DNA of 30,060 nt from CAMAXB01 sp041746615 (GTDB taxonomy: Bacteria > Verrucomicrobiota > Verrucomicrobiia > Opitutales > Opitutaceae). The stretch is taken from assembly GCA_041746615.1 (NCBI GenBank), contig JBGTGS010000278.1, positions 1 through 30,060 of the forward strand, read 5' to 3'. A model generated the notes under the pieces. It had not been told where the DNA came from and ran no database searches. It saw only the letters and a program-made list of their open reading frames with translations. The number at the start of each line of letters is the position of its first letter. Position 1 is the first letter of the stretch. Shown in pieces: positions 1-6,830 of this stretch. Both the position numbers and the translations under genes were made by a program.

Positions 1-1027
1 GATCAGCCGGGCGGCGCTGGCCCATCTGACGCGGCAGCTGGCCATCTTGCTCCGTGCGGGCATGCCGTTGATGCGCAGCCTTGAAGTGCTGGCGAAGCAG
101 GAGCGCAACCCGCGCCTGCAGGCGGTGCTGACCTCCCTGACAGAGACCATCAGGGAGGGCGGCCGGTTGTCCGACGGACTCCGGTGTCATCCGGGCGTTT
201 TTGACCGGCTTTATGTGGCCATGGTGAAGGCGGGCGAGGCGGCCGGGGCGCTGGATATCATCCTAGAGCGCCTCGCGCGCTTTTTGGAAAAGGCGGAGAA
301 AGTGAAAGGGAAGGTGCGGGCGGCGTTGGTGTATCCCTTCATGGTGGCCCTGGTGGCGGGTGGAATTGTTACGGCGCTGATGATGTTTGTGGTCCCGCGT
401 TTTGAGGCGGTCTTTGCAACTTTGCTGGGAGGGCAGCGGCTGCCGTTGCTGACCGAAGCGGTGCTGGTCGCAGGCAATTTCATGCGCGACCAGGCGCTCG
501 TGGTCCTGCTCACGGCCGGGGCGGCTGCTGTCGCCGGGATGGCCTTCATGCGTACGCGGGCTTATGACTGGTGTATGTTGCGGCTTCCGGTCTTGGGCGA
601 CCTGGTGCTCAAGAGTGCCGTGGCCCGCTTCTCCCGGACTTTCGGCACCCTGCTGACTTCCGGAGTTGCCATCCTGCCGGCGCTGTTGATCACCCGCGAG
701 ACCAGCGGCAACAGCTGCGTCGCGGACGCGATCACGTCCGTGCATGACCGGGTGGAGGCGGGCGAGACCGTGGCTGCGCCCCTGGCCGCGACGCGGGTGT
801 TCCCTGATCTCGTGCCCGGCATGATTGAGGTGGGTGAAGAGACCGGAGCGCTGCCCGAGATGCTCGGCCGGATTGCCGACACGTATGATGAGGAAGTGGA
901 CAATGCGGTGACCGGGCTCACGGTCCTGATTGAGCCCGTGATGATTGTGGTCATGGCCGGGGTGGTCGGCACCATTGTCATTTCACTCTTCCTGCCCATC
1001 GTCCGGATCATCCAGTCCCTGACTTGA
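1..1027 (+). CDS. Type II secretion / type IV pilus inner-membrane protein, GspF/PilC family (5' end outside window)
   Basis: The reading frame is open from base 2, so the true start lies upstream; about 341 residues are present. The first visible residues (LTRQLAILLRAGMPL) match the opening of a T2SF domain, and a second T2SF unit follows (VARFSRTFGTLLTSGVAIL, then EVGEETGALPEML). Hydrophobic segments lie around VALVAGGIVTALMMFVVP, the ALVVLLTAGAAAVAGMAF stretch, and the C-terminus (VMIVVMAGVVGTIVISLFLPI). This is the standard architecture of the inner-membrane platform protein that couples the assembly ATPase to pseudopilin or pilin polymerisation. In most bacteria it follows a GspE/PilB ATPase gene, which would be outside the window. 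The sequence cannot separate secretion from pilus use. It ends TGA at 1025-1027, with no other secretion gene downstream. Confidence 0.93.
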   Translation, partial: ISRAALAHLTRQLAILLRAGMPLMRSLEVLAKQERNPRLQAVLTSLTETIREGGRLSDGLRCHPGVFDRLYVAMVKAGEAAGALDIILERLARFLEKAEKVKGKVRAALVYPFMVALVAGGIVTALMMFVVPRFEAVFATLLGGQRLPLLTEAVLVAGNFMRDQALVVLLTAGAAAVAGMAFMRTRAYDWCMLRLPVLGDLVLKSAVARFSRTFGTLLTSGVAILPALLITRETSGNSCVADAITSVHDRVEAGETVAAPLAATRVFPDLVPGMIEVGEETGALPEMLGRIADTYDEEVDNAVTGLTVLIEPVMIVVMAGVVGTIVISLFLPIVRIIQSLT

Positions 1028-1098
1028 ACCGGAAAAAGTGGAACAAATGAGCAGGCTGCCCGTCTTGCATTGGAACACGGTCCCCATTCAATGCGCCC

Positions 1099-2196
1099 AT
1101 GCCCAACTCCTCCGAGTCCCGCTTCCTCAGTGTGATGCACGAGGAATTGCTGGCCTTCCGCTCGGTCGGCCAGGTCAGGACGTTTGCCCCCGGAACGACG
1201 ATTTTCTCGGCCGGGGATCCGGGAGAGGGATTTTTTGTGGTGGAGAGTGGCCACGTCCGGATCACGGCGGCGGCCGGCGATCAGGATGTCCGGCTGCTGG
1301 CGACCATTGGTCCGGGCGACTTTTTTGGCGAGATGGCGGTGTTGGACGGAGCCCCGCGCTCGGCCACCGCCACGGCGGAGGATGAGACGAAGACGCTGTT
1401 CCTGGGCCGCGATGAGTTCCTGAAGCTGCTCTCCGAACAACCCCGGTTCACCCTGAACCTCATCGGGGAGTTTTCGGCGCGCATGCGGACGCTCAACCAG
1501 CGCTACCTGGATGAAATCATCCAAGCTGAGCGGCTGGCCACGGTGGGGCGGCTGGCCCGGGCGACGGTGCATGATTTCAAGACGCCCCTGTCGATCATTT
1601 CCCTTGCTGCGGATCTGGTGGCACGTCCGTCCGCCACTGAAGAGGTCCGGGAAAAGGCGCGTGGGAGCATCAACAAGCAGGTTCTGCGCATGAATGCGAT
1701 GTTGCAGGAGCTGATCGAATTCACCCGGACGGGCCGGACGACCTTCATGCCGATCACGGTCGATTATGCGACCTTTGTGCGGGGACAGATTTCCGACCTT
1801 GGGTCAGAGTTGGAAGAACGGGGAGTCAAGCTGGTGGCGGCCGCATCGCCGCCAGTCGTGGAGGTGGCCATTGATCCGCACCGCCTGCCACGGTTGATGC
1901 ACAACCTCGTCAACAATGCGGTGGATGCGATGGGTCATGAAGGCGGCACCATCACCCTCAGCTTTGAGGTGAGGGGCCATGAGGTGATGACCGAAGTAAC
2001 GGACACCGGCCCGGGGATAGCTCCGGAGGTGGCCTCGCGTTTGTTCCAGCCCTTCGCGACTCATGGCAAGGCGCATGGCACGGGCCTCGGGCTGTCGATT
2101 TGCAAGCGTATCGTTGAGGACCACGGCGGGCGCATCTGGGCGCGAAGCGAACCGGGTCGGGGCGCGACCTTCGGATTCACGCTGCCGCTGGTTTAG
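1099..2196 (+). CDS. Cyclic nucleotide-binding domain histidine kinase
   Basis: 365 residues. Residues 20-125 form a CRP-type cyclic nucleotide-binding domain; the phosphate-binding cassette is visible at about 76-90 (FGEMAVLDGAPRSATA), with the Glu and Arg that contact the cyclic nucleotide phosphate retained. A short linker leads to a HisKA-like dimerisation helix with the phospho-acceptor His158 (VHDFKTPLS), then an ATPase domain with N box (268-277, HNLVNNAVDA), G1 (DTGPGIA, 302-308) and G2 (GTGLGLSI, 327-334). No transmembrane segment is visible, so it should be cytosolic. Inference: it senses cAMP, cGMP or a related ligand, or uses the fold as a protein-interaction module, and passes phosphate to an unlinked response regulator, since none lies beside it. 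No clear ribosome site precedes the ATG; a later in-frame ATG at codon 13 is possible. Confidence 0.92.
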   Translation: MPNSSESRFLSVMHEELLAFRSVGQVRTFAPGTTIFSAGDPGEGFFVVESGHVRITAAAGDQDVRLLATIGPGDFFGEMAVLDGAPRSATATAEDETKTLFLGRDEFLKLLSEQPRFTLNLIGEFSARMRTLNQRYLDEIIQAERLATVGRLARATVHDFKTPLSIISLAADLVARPSATEEVREKARGSINKQVLRMNAMLQELIEFTRTGRTTFMPITVDYATFVRGQISDLGSELEERGVKLVAAASPPVVEVAIDPHRLPRLMHNLVNNAVDAMGHEGGTITLSFEVRGHEVMTEVTDTGPGIAPEVASRLFQPFATHGKAHGTGLGLSICKRIVEDHGGRIWARSEPGRGATFGFTLPLV

Positions 2197-2330
2197 AGCA
2201 GTTCTAATAAAACTGTGGCTGGGGTCGCTGACCTCGGTTGGATGACATACCCAAGGCACTGTGGTCGCCGCCCCCGGCTACACGGCCACATCTTTATTTA
2301 AAGGGCTGTAGCAGCGGGCCTCGGTTCAAG

Positions 2331-2409
2331 TGGCGTGCAAGCCCGCCACCTACATCAATCGGGCGTTCAAGCCCCACCTCCATCAATCGGGCGGGCAAGC
2401 CCGCCAGCT
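2331..2409 (-). repeat. Three tandem degenerate REP-like units of about 29 bp
   Basis: Three imperfect units lie in the convergent gap between the kinase gene and the yhaM-like gene: 2331-2360, 2361-2388 and 2389-2409. Each carries a GC-rich palindrome, and the spacer CATCAATC recurs in units 1 and 2. The last palindrome, GGCGGGCAAGCCCGCC (2390-2405), is perfect; the first has one mismatch and the middle one is degraded. Read on the minus strand, unit 1 begins GTAGG before the stem. Short GTAG-headed palindromes at gene ends are the usual form of REP elements. The same family appears at 5326-5348. Confidence 0.7.
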
Positions 2410-2419
2410 TCGGGGAAAG

Positions 2420-3412
2420 CTAGGGTTGCGCCACGTGGGGCGGACGGGTGAGCAGGGGACCGTTAAGTCCGGGGAGGCGTTCGGAAAATTCGTCGGCACC
2501 GGTGCTCTGGCGCAGGGCGCGCTGGACCATGCCCATCTTCGCATCGAGGTTGTCGATCATCGAGACGAAGACGGCTTCAGGGGTGGCGGCATAGACCGCG
2601 GCCCCCCAGGCCGGTTCGCCCTGGTGGCTCAGGATGATGTGCTCCAGCCGCTCCAGCCGGTCAGGATCGAGGCGGGACTTCAGTCCGGCCTTGCGGACCA
2701 GCTGGTAGCCGAGGACGACATGGCCCTGAAGAATTCCGCGGCGGCTTCGCTTCGTGACAAGGGAACCCTCGTACTCGATCACCTTGCCGGTGTCGTGCAG
2801 GAGGATGCCGGCCAGGGCCAGGCTGGGATCGACCTCGGGATAGAGTGGCAGCAGCACCCGACAGGCCCGGGCCATGCGCAGGGTATGTTCCAGCAATCCG
2901 TGCCGGTACGCATGGTGCATGGCCATGGCAGCAGGTGCGGTGCGAAAAGCTTCACCGATTTCCTCGAACACGGCCCTGGTGGTCATGCGCAATTCGTCAT
3001 GAGTGATGCCATCGATCAGGCTCTCGAATTCGGTCCACATCGGACCGGCGTCCTCGGGAGCGAGTTCAACGAGATTATCCAGGACTCCGGGTTCGGCCAA
3101 GGCGGACTCGTCGAGGGGTTGGAGCGTGCCGAGACGCGGTGAAAGCCGGCCCTGATAATGCTCGATCCTGCCCTCCACGCGGAGCGCGGCGCCCTCTATG
3201 AGCAGGCGGAGTTCTTCAAATTGGGGATGGTCGGCGAACAGGGTGGCACTGAAGCTTCCGGTGCGGTCACCGAGCTCGACGGAGAGGTAGGCGTTGCCGT
3301 TCGAGGCGGTCTTGACGGTCAGCCGGCGCAAAAGGAGGGTCGCGGTGAAGGGGCGGTTGGCATCGAGACCTTTGAGATCGCGGACGGGGATGGGAGCAGG
3401 GGAGTCAGGCAT
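2420..3412 (-). CDS. YhaM-type 3'-5' exoribonuclease (OB fold + HD domain)
   Basis: 330 residues when started at ATG 3410-3412; a longer frame to 3475 exists but runs far into the upstream gene. Residues 20-100 resemble a nucleic-acid-binding OB fold (LTVKTASNGNAYLSVELGDRTG). Residues 160-290 are an HD metal-dependent domain, with HHAYRHG (166-172), the HD doublet in LLHDTGK (206-207) and a later His in ILSHQGEP. The order OB then HD and a length near 315-330 match the YhaM/KH-independent 3'-5' exoribonuclease family of Firmicutes and relatives, which trim RNA and sometimes DNA in the cytosol. The start overlaps the end of the isochorismatase-like gene by 8 bases, so the two are probably translationally coupled. 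Other HD phosphohydrolase activity cannot be excluded. Confidence 0.88.
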   Translation of the reverse strand: MPDSPAPIPVRDLKGLDANRPFTATLLLRRLTVKTASNGNAYLSVELGDRTGSFSATLFADHPQFEELRLLIEGAALRVEGRIEHYQGRLSPRLGTLQPLDESALAEPGVLDNLVELAPEDAGPMWTEFESLIDGITHDELRMTTRAVFEEIGEAFRTAPAAMAMHHAYRHGLLEHTLRMARACRVLLPLYPEVDPSLALAGILLHDTGKVIEYEGSLVTKRSRRGILQGHVVLGYQLVRKAGLKSRLDPDRLERLEHIILSHQGEPAWGAAVYAATPEAVFVSMIDNLDAKMGMVQRALRQSTGADEFSERLPGLNGPLLTRPPHVAQP

Positions 3413-3950
3413 GATCTTTAACCAACCGGGTGTAGGTTTTGAAGAAAGGGTGGGTGGCGTCACGCAGCAAGGCATAGAATACGGTCTCGGCGGGGAGAAC
3501 GTGGACGCCGGAACGGATCAGCGCGTCGAGGGCGTTCCGGGCATCATCGGGACGACGCGCCCCGACGGCATCGCTGAGCAGGGTGACTTGCAGTTCTGCG
3601 CTGAGTGCATCCAAGGCGGTCTGATAGACACAGACCGGCGTCTCGATCCCGCAGAGGAGCAGGTGGCCCGGATTGAAAGCCTGGATGGCGTCGCGCACGC
3701 CAGGGTCCCCGAATGCGGAGAAGGAGGTCTTGCCGAAGCGGGGTGCTTCCGGGGCAAGGACGGTCAGTTCCGGCGAAGTGGGCCCAAGCTTTTCGGGAAC
3801 CTGCTCGGTGAACAGGATGGGCAGCCCTAGGCCGTGGGCGGCGGCGATGGAGAAACGACAGCGGCGCAGCGTTTGGGGTCCATCTGCCATGACGGCGAGA
3901 AAAGGAGCCTGCACATCCAGGCAGAGCAGAAGGACACCGGGGTCGGACAT
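3405..3950 (-). CDS. Isochorismatase-like cysteine hydrolase
   Basis: 181 residues from the ATG at 3948-3950. The family triad is visible: Asp12 (CLDVQAPF), Lys74 (GKTSFSAF) and Cys107 within GIETPVCVYQTAL. The segment LFTEQVPEKLGPTSPEL resembles the ISOC1/ISOC2 and YcaC-like branch rather than nicotinamidase or true isochorismatase, so the substrate is unknown. Length is typical. It starts 2 bases after the stop of the phosphatase gene and overlaps the exonuclease gene by 8 bases, forming the middle of a three-gene minus-strand operon. A longer frame to 4127 is an upstream extension inside the neighbour and is not used. Cytosolic; no signal peptide. Confidence 0.9.
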   Translation of the reverse strand: MSDPGVLLLCLDVQAPFLAVMADGPQTLRRCRFSIAAAHGLGLPILFTEQVPEKLGPTSPELTVLAPEAPRFGKTSFSAFGDPGVRDAIQAFNPGHLLLCGIETPVCVYQTALDALSAELQVTLLSDAVGARRPDDARNALDALIRSGVHVLPAETVFYALLRDATHPFFKTYTRLVKDHA

Positions 3951-3952
3951 GA

Positions 3953-4612
3953 TCAGGAGAAGTATTTGCGGCGGGCCTTGACCTGCACGAACCGTTTTTC
4001 GGGAAGAATATAGGCGGTGAGGTGGCCGCCCATCACGCAGGCCGTGTCGATGCCGACGGACCACTTGAGCTTGTAGATGTCGGGACGCGGGGTGTGGCCG
4101 TACACGACGAAGGGAGGCCCGCTCCACAAGTCGGCCCAGGGGGCACCGTCATCGCAGTCGGCGCGTTTGCGGGGCTTGCCGTCGCGGTCCACCACCTGGA
4201 TGCGGGTGACCACGTTGGCGGGTTGCTTCTGCCAGGGTTCCCCGGGGAGGAAGCCACCGTGGACAAAGACAAGGTTGAGCTCTTCGATATGGTGGGTGAG
4301 CGGCATGGCCTCCAGATAAGCCCAGTCCTCGGGCCGGAGCGCCTCGTGGGTGGCCTCGTCGGTTTCCTTGCGAAAGGCCTTGTCGCCGGTGCGGCGGAAG
4401 TTGAGCAGGCGGAGTTCGTGGTTGCCCAGCAGGGAGAGGGCATGGTGTTGGCGCGCGAGGTCGATGACCTTGGTGCTGTCGGGCCCGCGGTTGACCAAAT
4501 CGCCGAGGAGGATGAGCTGGTCGTCCTTGGTGAGGGCGACCCGTTCGAGGAGTTCGGCAAACTCCTGATGGCAGCCGTGAATGTCGCCGATGGCGATAAG
4601 ACGTCCGTTCAT
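3953..4612 (-). CDS. PPP/ApaH-like metallophosphoesterase
   Basis: 219 residues from ATG 4610-4612. All signature blocks of the calcineurin-like PPP fold are present in order: GDIHG (9-13), GDLVNRGPDS (37-46), GNHE (63-66), a metal-binding His in FVHGG and another in YGHTP. These coordinate a two-metal centre that hydrolyses phosphoesters. The family includes symmetrical diadenosine tetraphosphatase ApaH and bacterial Ser/Thr protein phosphatases; the sequence alone does not decide between them. The chosen start removes a 30-residue extension that would cross the shared promoter region and overlap the divergent gene at 4671. It is the first gene of the operon with the isochorismatase-like and exonuclease genes, and the 15-bp palindrome at 4639-4653 sits just upstream. 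Confidence 0.92.
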   Translation of the reverse strand: MNGRLIAIGDIHGCHQEFAELLERVALTKDDQLILLGDLVNRGPDSTKVIDLARQHHALSLLGNHELRLLNFRRTGDKAFRKETDEATHEALRPEDWAYLEAMPLTHHIEELNLVFVHGGFLPGEPWQKQPANVVTRIQVVDRDGKPRKRADCDDGAPWADLWSGPPFVVYGHTPRPDIYKLKWSVGIDTACVMGGHLTAYILPEKRFVQVKARRKYFS

Positions 4613-4638
4613 GCGTGCGGTGCGCAAATTTGCTAGCG

Positions 4639-4653
4639 TTGCCCCGGGGGCAA
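4639..4653. promoter_or_regulatory. Perfect palindrome in the divergent promoter region
   Basis: TTGCCCCGGGGGCAA is two 7-base arms around one G, in the 58-bp gap between the divergent starts at 4612 (minus) and 4671 (plus). It is 18 bases from the plus-strand ATG and 27 from the minus-strand ATG. The position suits an operator for either or both genes. The regulator is unknown. Confidence 0.4.
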
Positions 4654-4670
4654 AGTAAACAAGAAAGCCC

Positions 4671-5213
4671 ATGGATTTGAATTTGCAGCCGCTTGCCACC
4701 ACCTGCTTCGTGACCGGTCAGCCCTTCGTTGAGGGCCAGCGGGTGCTGAGCCACCTCGTGCGCAACGCTGAAAGCGACGAGGTGATGCGCTACGATGTGC
4801 TGGACGTGGCATCGGCGGATTTTACGCCCCCCGGGTACATCGCCTGCAGCTGGGTGCACGCCTTCAAGCCGCGCAAACCCAATGAGAATCCCGAGCGCGA
4901 GCTGAAGCTCACGGCGGAAAATCTTTTTCTAACCTTGGCGGATCCCTCGACGGAGCCGACGGTCGAGAGCATCCGGCTGGTGCAATTTCTGGCCTTGATG
5001 CTGGAGCGGAAGCGCCTGCTCCGTCCCAAGGGGCGCAATGCGGATGGTTCCGCCAATGTTTACGAACATGCGGGCACGAAGCAGCTCTACGAGGTGCCGG
5101 CCGGCGAACTGGGGCCGGAGTTCTTCATCGCCGTGCAGGAGCAGCTGAGTGTGCTGGTTGGTGGCCCGAAGAAAAGCCCACCGGCCGCGGAGGAGCCGGC
5201 CGGCTCATCGTAG
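4671..5213 (+). CDS. Conserved hypothetical protein (CxxTG family)
   Basis: 180 residues, no signal peptide and no membrane segment. The N-terminus has Cys13 in CFVTGQPFVEGQRVLSHLVR, and a helical core ends in LVQFLALMLERKRLLRPKGR. From memory this pattern (Cys-x-x-Thr-Gly near the start, then paired Gly/Ser and a basic LMLxRKRLL helix) recurs in uncharacterised proteins of Planctomycetes and Verrucomicrobia. I do not know a function. The C-terminal 20 residues are Pro/Ala/Glu-rich and probably disordered. It is divergent from the phosphatase operon and is followed at once by the hairpin at 5221-5270. Confidence 0.8.
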   Translation: MDLNLQPLATTCFVTGQPFVEGQRVLSHLVRNAESDEVMRYDVLDVASADFTPPGYIACSWVHAFKPRKPNENPERELKLTAENLFLTLADPSTEPTVESIRLVQFLALMLERKRLLRPKGRNADGSANVYEHAGTKQLYEVPAGELGPEFFIAVQEQLSVLVGGPKKSPPAAEEPAGSS

Positions 5214-5220
5214 ATCCGGG

Positions 5221-5270
5221 CGTGAGGTCGGGGACGGGGGAGATGGAGCGTGTTCGTCCCCGAACTCACG
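5221..5270. repeat. Long hairpin, 16-bp arms, after the stop codon at 5213
   Basis: The left arm CGTGAGGTCGGGGACG (5221-5236) and right arm CGTCCCCGAACTCACG (5255-5270) pair at 15 of 16 positions around an 18-base loop. There is no U-tract, so it is not a standard intrinsic terminator, though it may protect or end the mRNA of the hypothetical gene. It could also be another REPIN-like unit. It lies in the convergent gap between that gene and the LuxR gene. Confidence 0.6.
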
Positions 5271-5325
5271 CTCGGGGCTGCGAGGGAACAGCCTTACCGG
5301 CAGAGGTACGGTTTGGGTTTGTGCT

Positions 5326-5348
5326 GTAGCTGGCGCGCTTGCGCGCCA
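5326..5348 (+). repeat. GTAG-headed REP-like palindrome
   Basis: GTAG (5326-5329) and C precede the perfect palindrome TGGCGCGCTTGCGCGCCA (5331-5348). The minus strand at 2390-2410 has AGCTGGCGGGCTTGCCCGCC, so the two share the framework AGCTGGCG-x-GCTTGC-y-CGCC with paired compensating bases. A further GTTGCG...CGCAAC hairpin follows at 5350-5369. It occupies the same convergent gap as the 5221 hairpin. Confidence 0.65.
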
Positions 5349-5441
5349 CGTTGCGCGCAAGCACGCAACCCACCTTTGCCGCAGGGTCCGCTCAGGGGGC
5401 TGGTGTCGGTGCGGGGATCTCTCGGTGCAGGGTCAGACGGG

Positions 5442-6674
5442 CTAGTCCGGACGACCGAGTCGGGCGAGGAGGCCGGCGCGATTTTTCACGCCGAGTTTGC
5501 GGAACATCGATTCGAGGTGGGTCTTCACGGTGCTGAGGCTGCGGCCAAGGGCGTGGGCGATCTGGGCGTTGGTTTCCCCGCGGGCGATGCGGCGGGCGAC
5601 ATCGCGTTCGCGCGGGCTCAGAAGCTTCCATTTTCCGAGGGTGGGGCCCGCGTCGTCAACGGGTTCGAGCCAGGTGATCCAGAAGCCGGGTTTAGTAACG
5701 GGATCCCCCTTGAAGGGAAGGGATTTGATGAAGGCGATCCAGCCGGGCTGGGTGCGATGGGGTACTCTCGCCTGGACGGTGCGGGTGGTCGGATTGGCGA
5801 TGTTGGTGCGATCAGCTGCCGTGATTTGTTTCTTCAAGGCCAGGCAGGCGGCGCGGATGTCGGAGGGCAGGCGGGGCCGCCGGGGAGGCTTGGGGGCTGC
5901 GTCCCCGGACTTGTCCGACTCCCAACGGGCAAGAGTTTGGCGGGCGGCGTGGTTGGCGTAGAAAGGTTGCAGGTTCCAGTCCAAACTGAGGGCGGGCAGG
6001 GGCAGATCCATCAGATAGGTGGCGAGGACCTCGCGGGCACCGGCCTCCTTGCGCAGCTGCGCCACCCGGCGCAGAGCCACCCCGATTTGGGGATGGAGCC
6101 AGTGCGCGAGCTCCATGTCCTCCGCATCAAAGTCACCCTGATCCTCGGCGCGGTTGATGCCGATCATGTGCTCGATGCCCTCGCTGTTCCAATAGAAGAA
6201 CCCGAGGCCGTGGACCCAGCCCTCGGGTTCCATGAAGACCTGATAGTAGTCGCCCGCCTTCAGCTCATCGAGGGGGAGCACATCGCTGACCCGCACCAGC
6301 TTGGCACCGGGATTTTGCTGCAACCAGGCAAGACCGGGGTGCACGGGCAGATTGCGATCGTACCATTCGGGCGTGCGCAGGGGGAGCGGACGGGAATGGA
6401 GCATGACCGAGGGACCGACCGTACGTGTGAATTGCAGGCCGAGCACAAGGCTGTGGTGGGGGTAGGCGGCTTCGAGCAAGTCCTGCAGCTCGATCCACAG
6501 CGACGGTAGGGTCACGGTCCCATGGAGTTTGAGCAGGGCTCCCTCCAGCCATTGGCGGCGGGCTACCAGGCCGTTGGCCTGATTTTCATGAACACTTCCC
6601 GGTTTGATTTTGCGAGGGGTCGCAGCCATTCGCCGGGAGCTAGGCAAGTCCTTGAAGGGGAGACAAGTCGCCAT
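5442..6674 (-). CDS. LuxR-family transcriptional regulator with N-terminal sensory region
   Basis: 410 residues from the ATG at 6674; an alternative ATG lies 15 codons in, at 6629, and neither has a clear ribosome site. The C-terminal 60 residues are a GerE/LuxR helix-turn-helix (LLSPRERDVARRIARGETN, then IAHALGRSLSTVKTHLESMF and KLGVKNRAGLL). The first 230 residues look like a soluble sensing domain of GAF or similar fold (HSLVLGLQFTRTV, then WVHGLGFFYWNS), but the ligand is not apparent. There is no receiver Asp pattern, so it is probably not a phosphorylated response regulator. It is divergent from the PEP-CTERM gene, and the palindromes at 6728-6741 and 6753-6777 sit between them, suggesting control of itself or that neighbour. 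Confidence 0.87.
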   Translation of the reverse strand: MATCLPFKDLPSSRRMAATPRKIKPGSVHENQANGLVARRQWLEGALLKLHGTVTLPSLWIELQDLLEAAYPHHSLVLGLQFTRTVGPSVMLHSRPLPLRTPEWYDRNLPVHPGLAWLQQNPGAKLVRVSDVLPLDELKAGDYYQVFMEPEGWVHGLGFFYWNSEGIEHMIGINRAEDQGDFDAEDMELAHWLHPQIGVALRRVAQLRKEAGAREVLATYLMDLPLPALSLDWNLQPFYANHAARQTLARWESDKSGDAAPKPPRRPRLPSDIRAACLALKKQITAADRTNIANPTTRTVQARVPHRTQPGWIAFIKSLPFKGDPVTKPGFWITWLEPVDDAGPTLGKWKLLSPRERDVARRIARGETNAQIAHALGRSLSTVKTHLESMFRKLGVKNRAGLLARLGRPD

Positions 6675-6727
6675 TTGGATGCCGGGACTTGTGGCACGTT
6701 TTCATCCTTTCGGCCGATGGCGGGACC

Positions 6728-6741
6728 AGGGGGAACCCCCT
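6728..6741. promoter_or_regulatory. G5-AA-C5 palindrome in the LuxR / PEP-CTERM intergenic region
   Basis: AGGGGG and CCCCCT flank AA. It lies 54 bases upstream of the LuxR start and about 90 upstream of the PEP-CTERM start. It resembles in form the CTAGGG...CCCTAG palindrome at 17083-17099, next to another regulator remnant. A role as operator is inference. Confidence 0.35.
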
Positions 6742-6752
6742 ATGCTTTGATT

Positions 6753-6777
6753 GAGGCGTCTTCAGTGAAGCCGCCTC
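6753..6777. promoter_or_regulatory. Inverted repeat upstream of the PEP-CTERM gene
   Basis: GAGGCGTCTTCA (6753-6764) and TGAAGCCGCCTC (6766-6777) pair at 11 of 12 positions with a single base between. It may be an operator or a hairpin in the leader of the downstream gene. Confidence 0.35.
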
Positions 6778-6830
6778 GAATTATTCGCCGCATTACAAGG
6801 CAAGCCACGGTCCCAGCTCACAATAACACC

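Noticed and set aside
562..1572. Long minus-strand frame of 336 codons across the GspF and kinase genes
   Set aside because: It covers two well-supported plus-strand genes, is Arg/Pro/Ser-rich with no domain, and is typical of antisense frames in GC-rich DNA.
2331..2409. Possible small CRISPR array
   Set aside because: Units are adjacent, imperfect and palindromic, without unique spacers of equal length, and no cas genes are near.
2330..3142. 270-codon plus-strand frame
   Set aside because: It is opposite the YhaM-like HD gene and crosses the REP-like array; no domain seen.
5250..6509. 419-codon plus-strand frame
   Set aside because: Antisense to the LuxR regulator, whose helix-turn-helix is intact; starts in non-coding palindromes.
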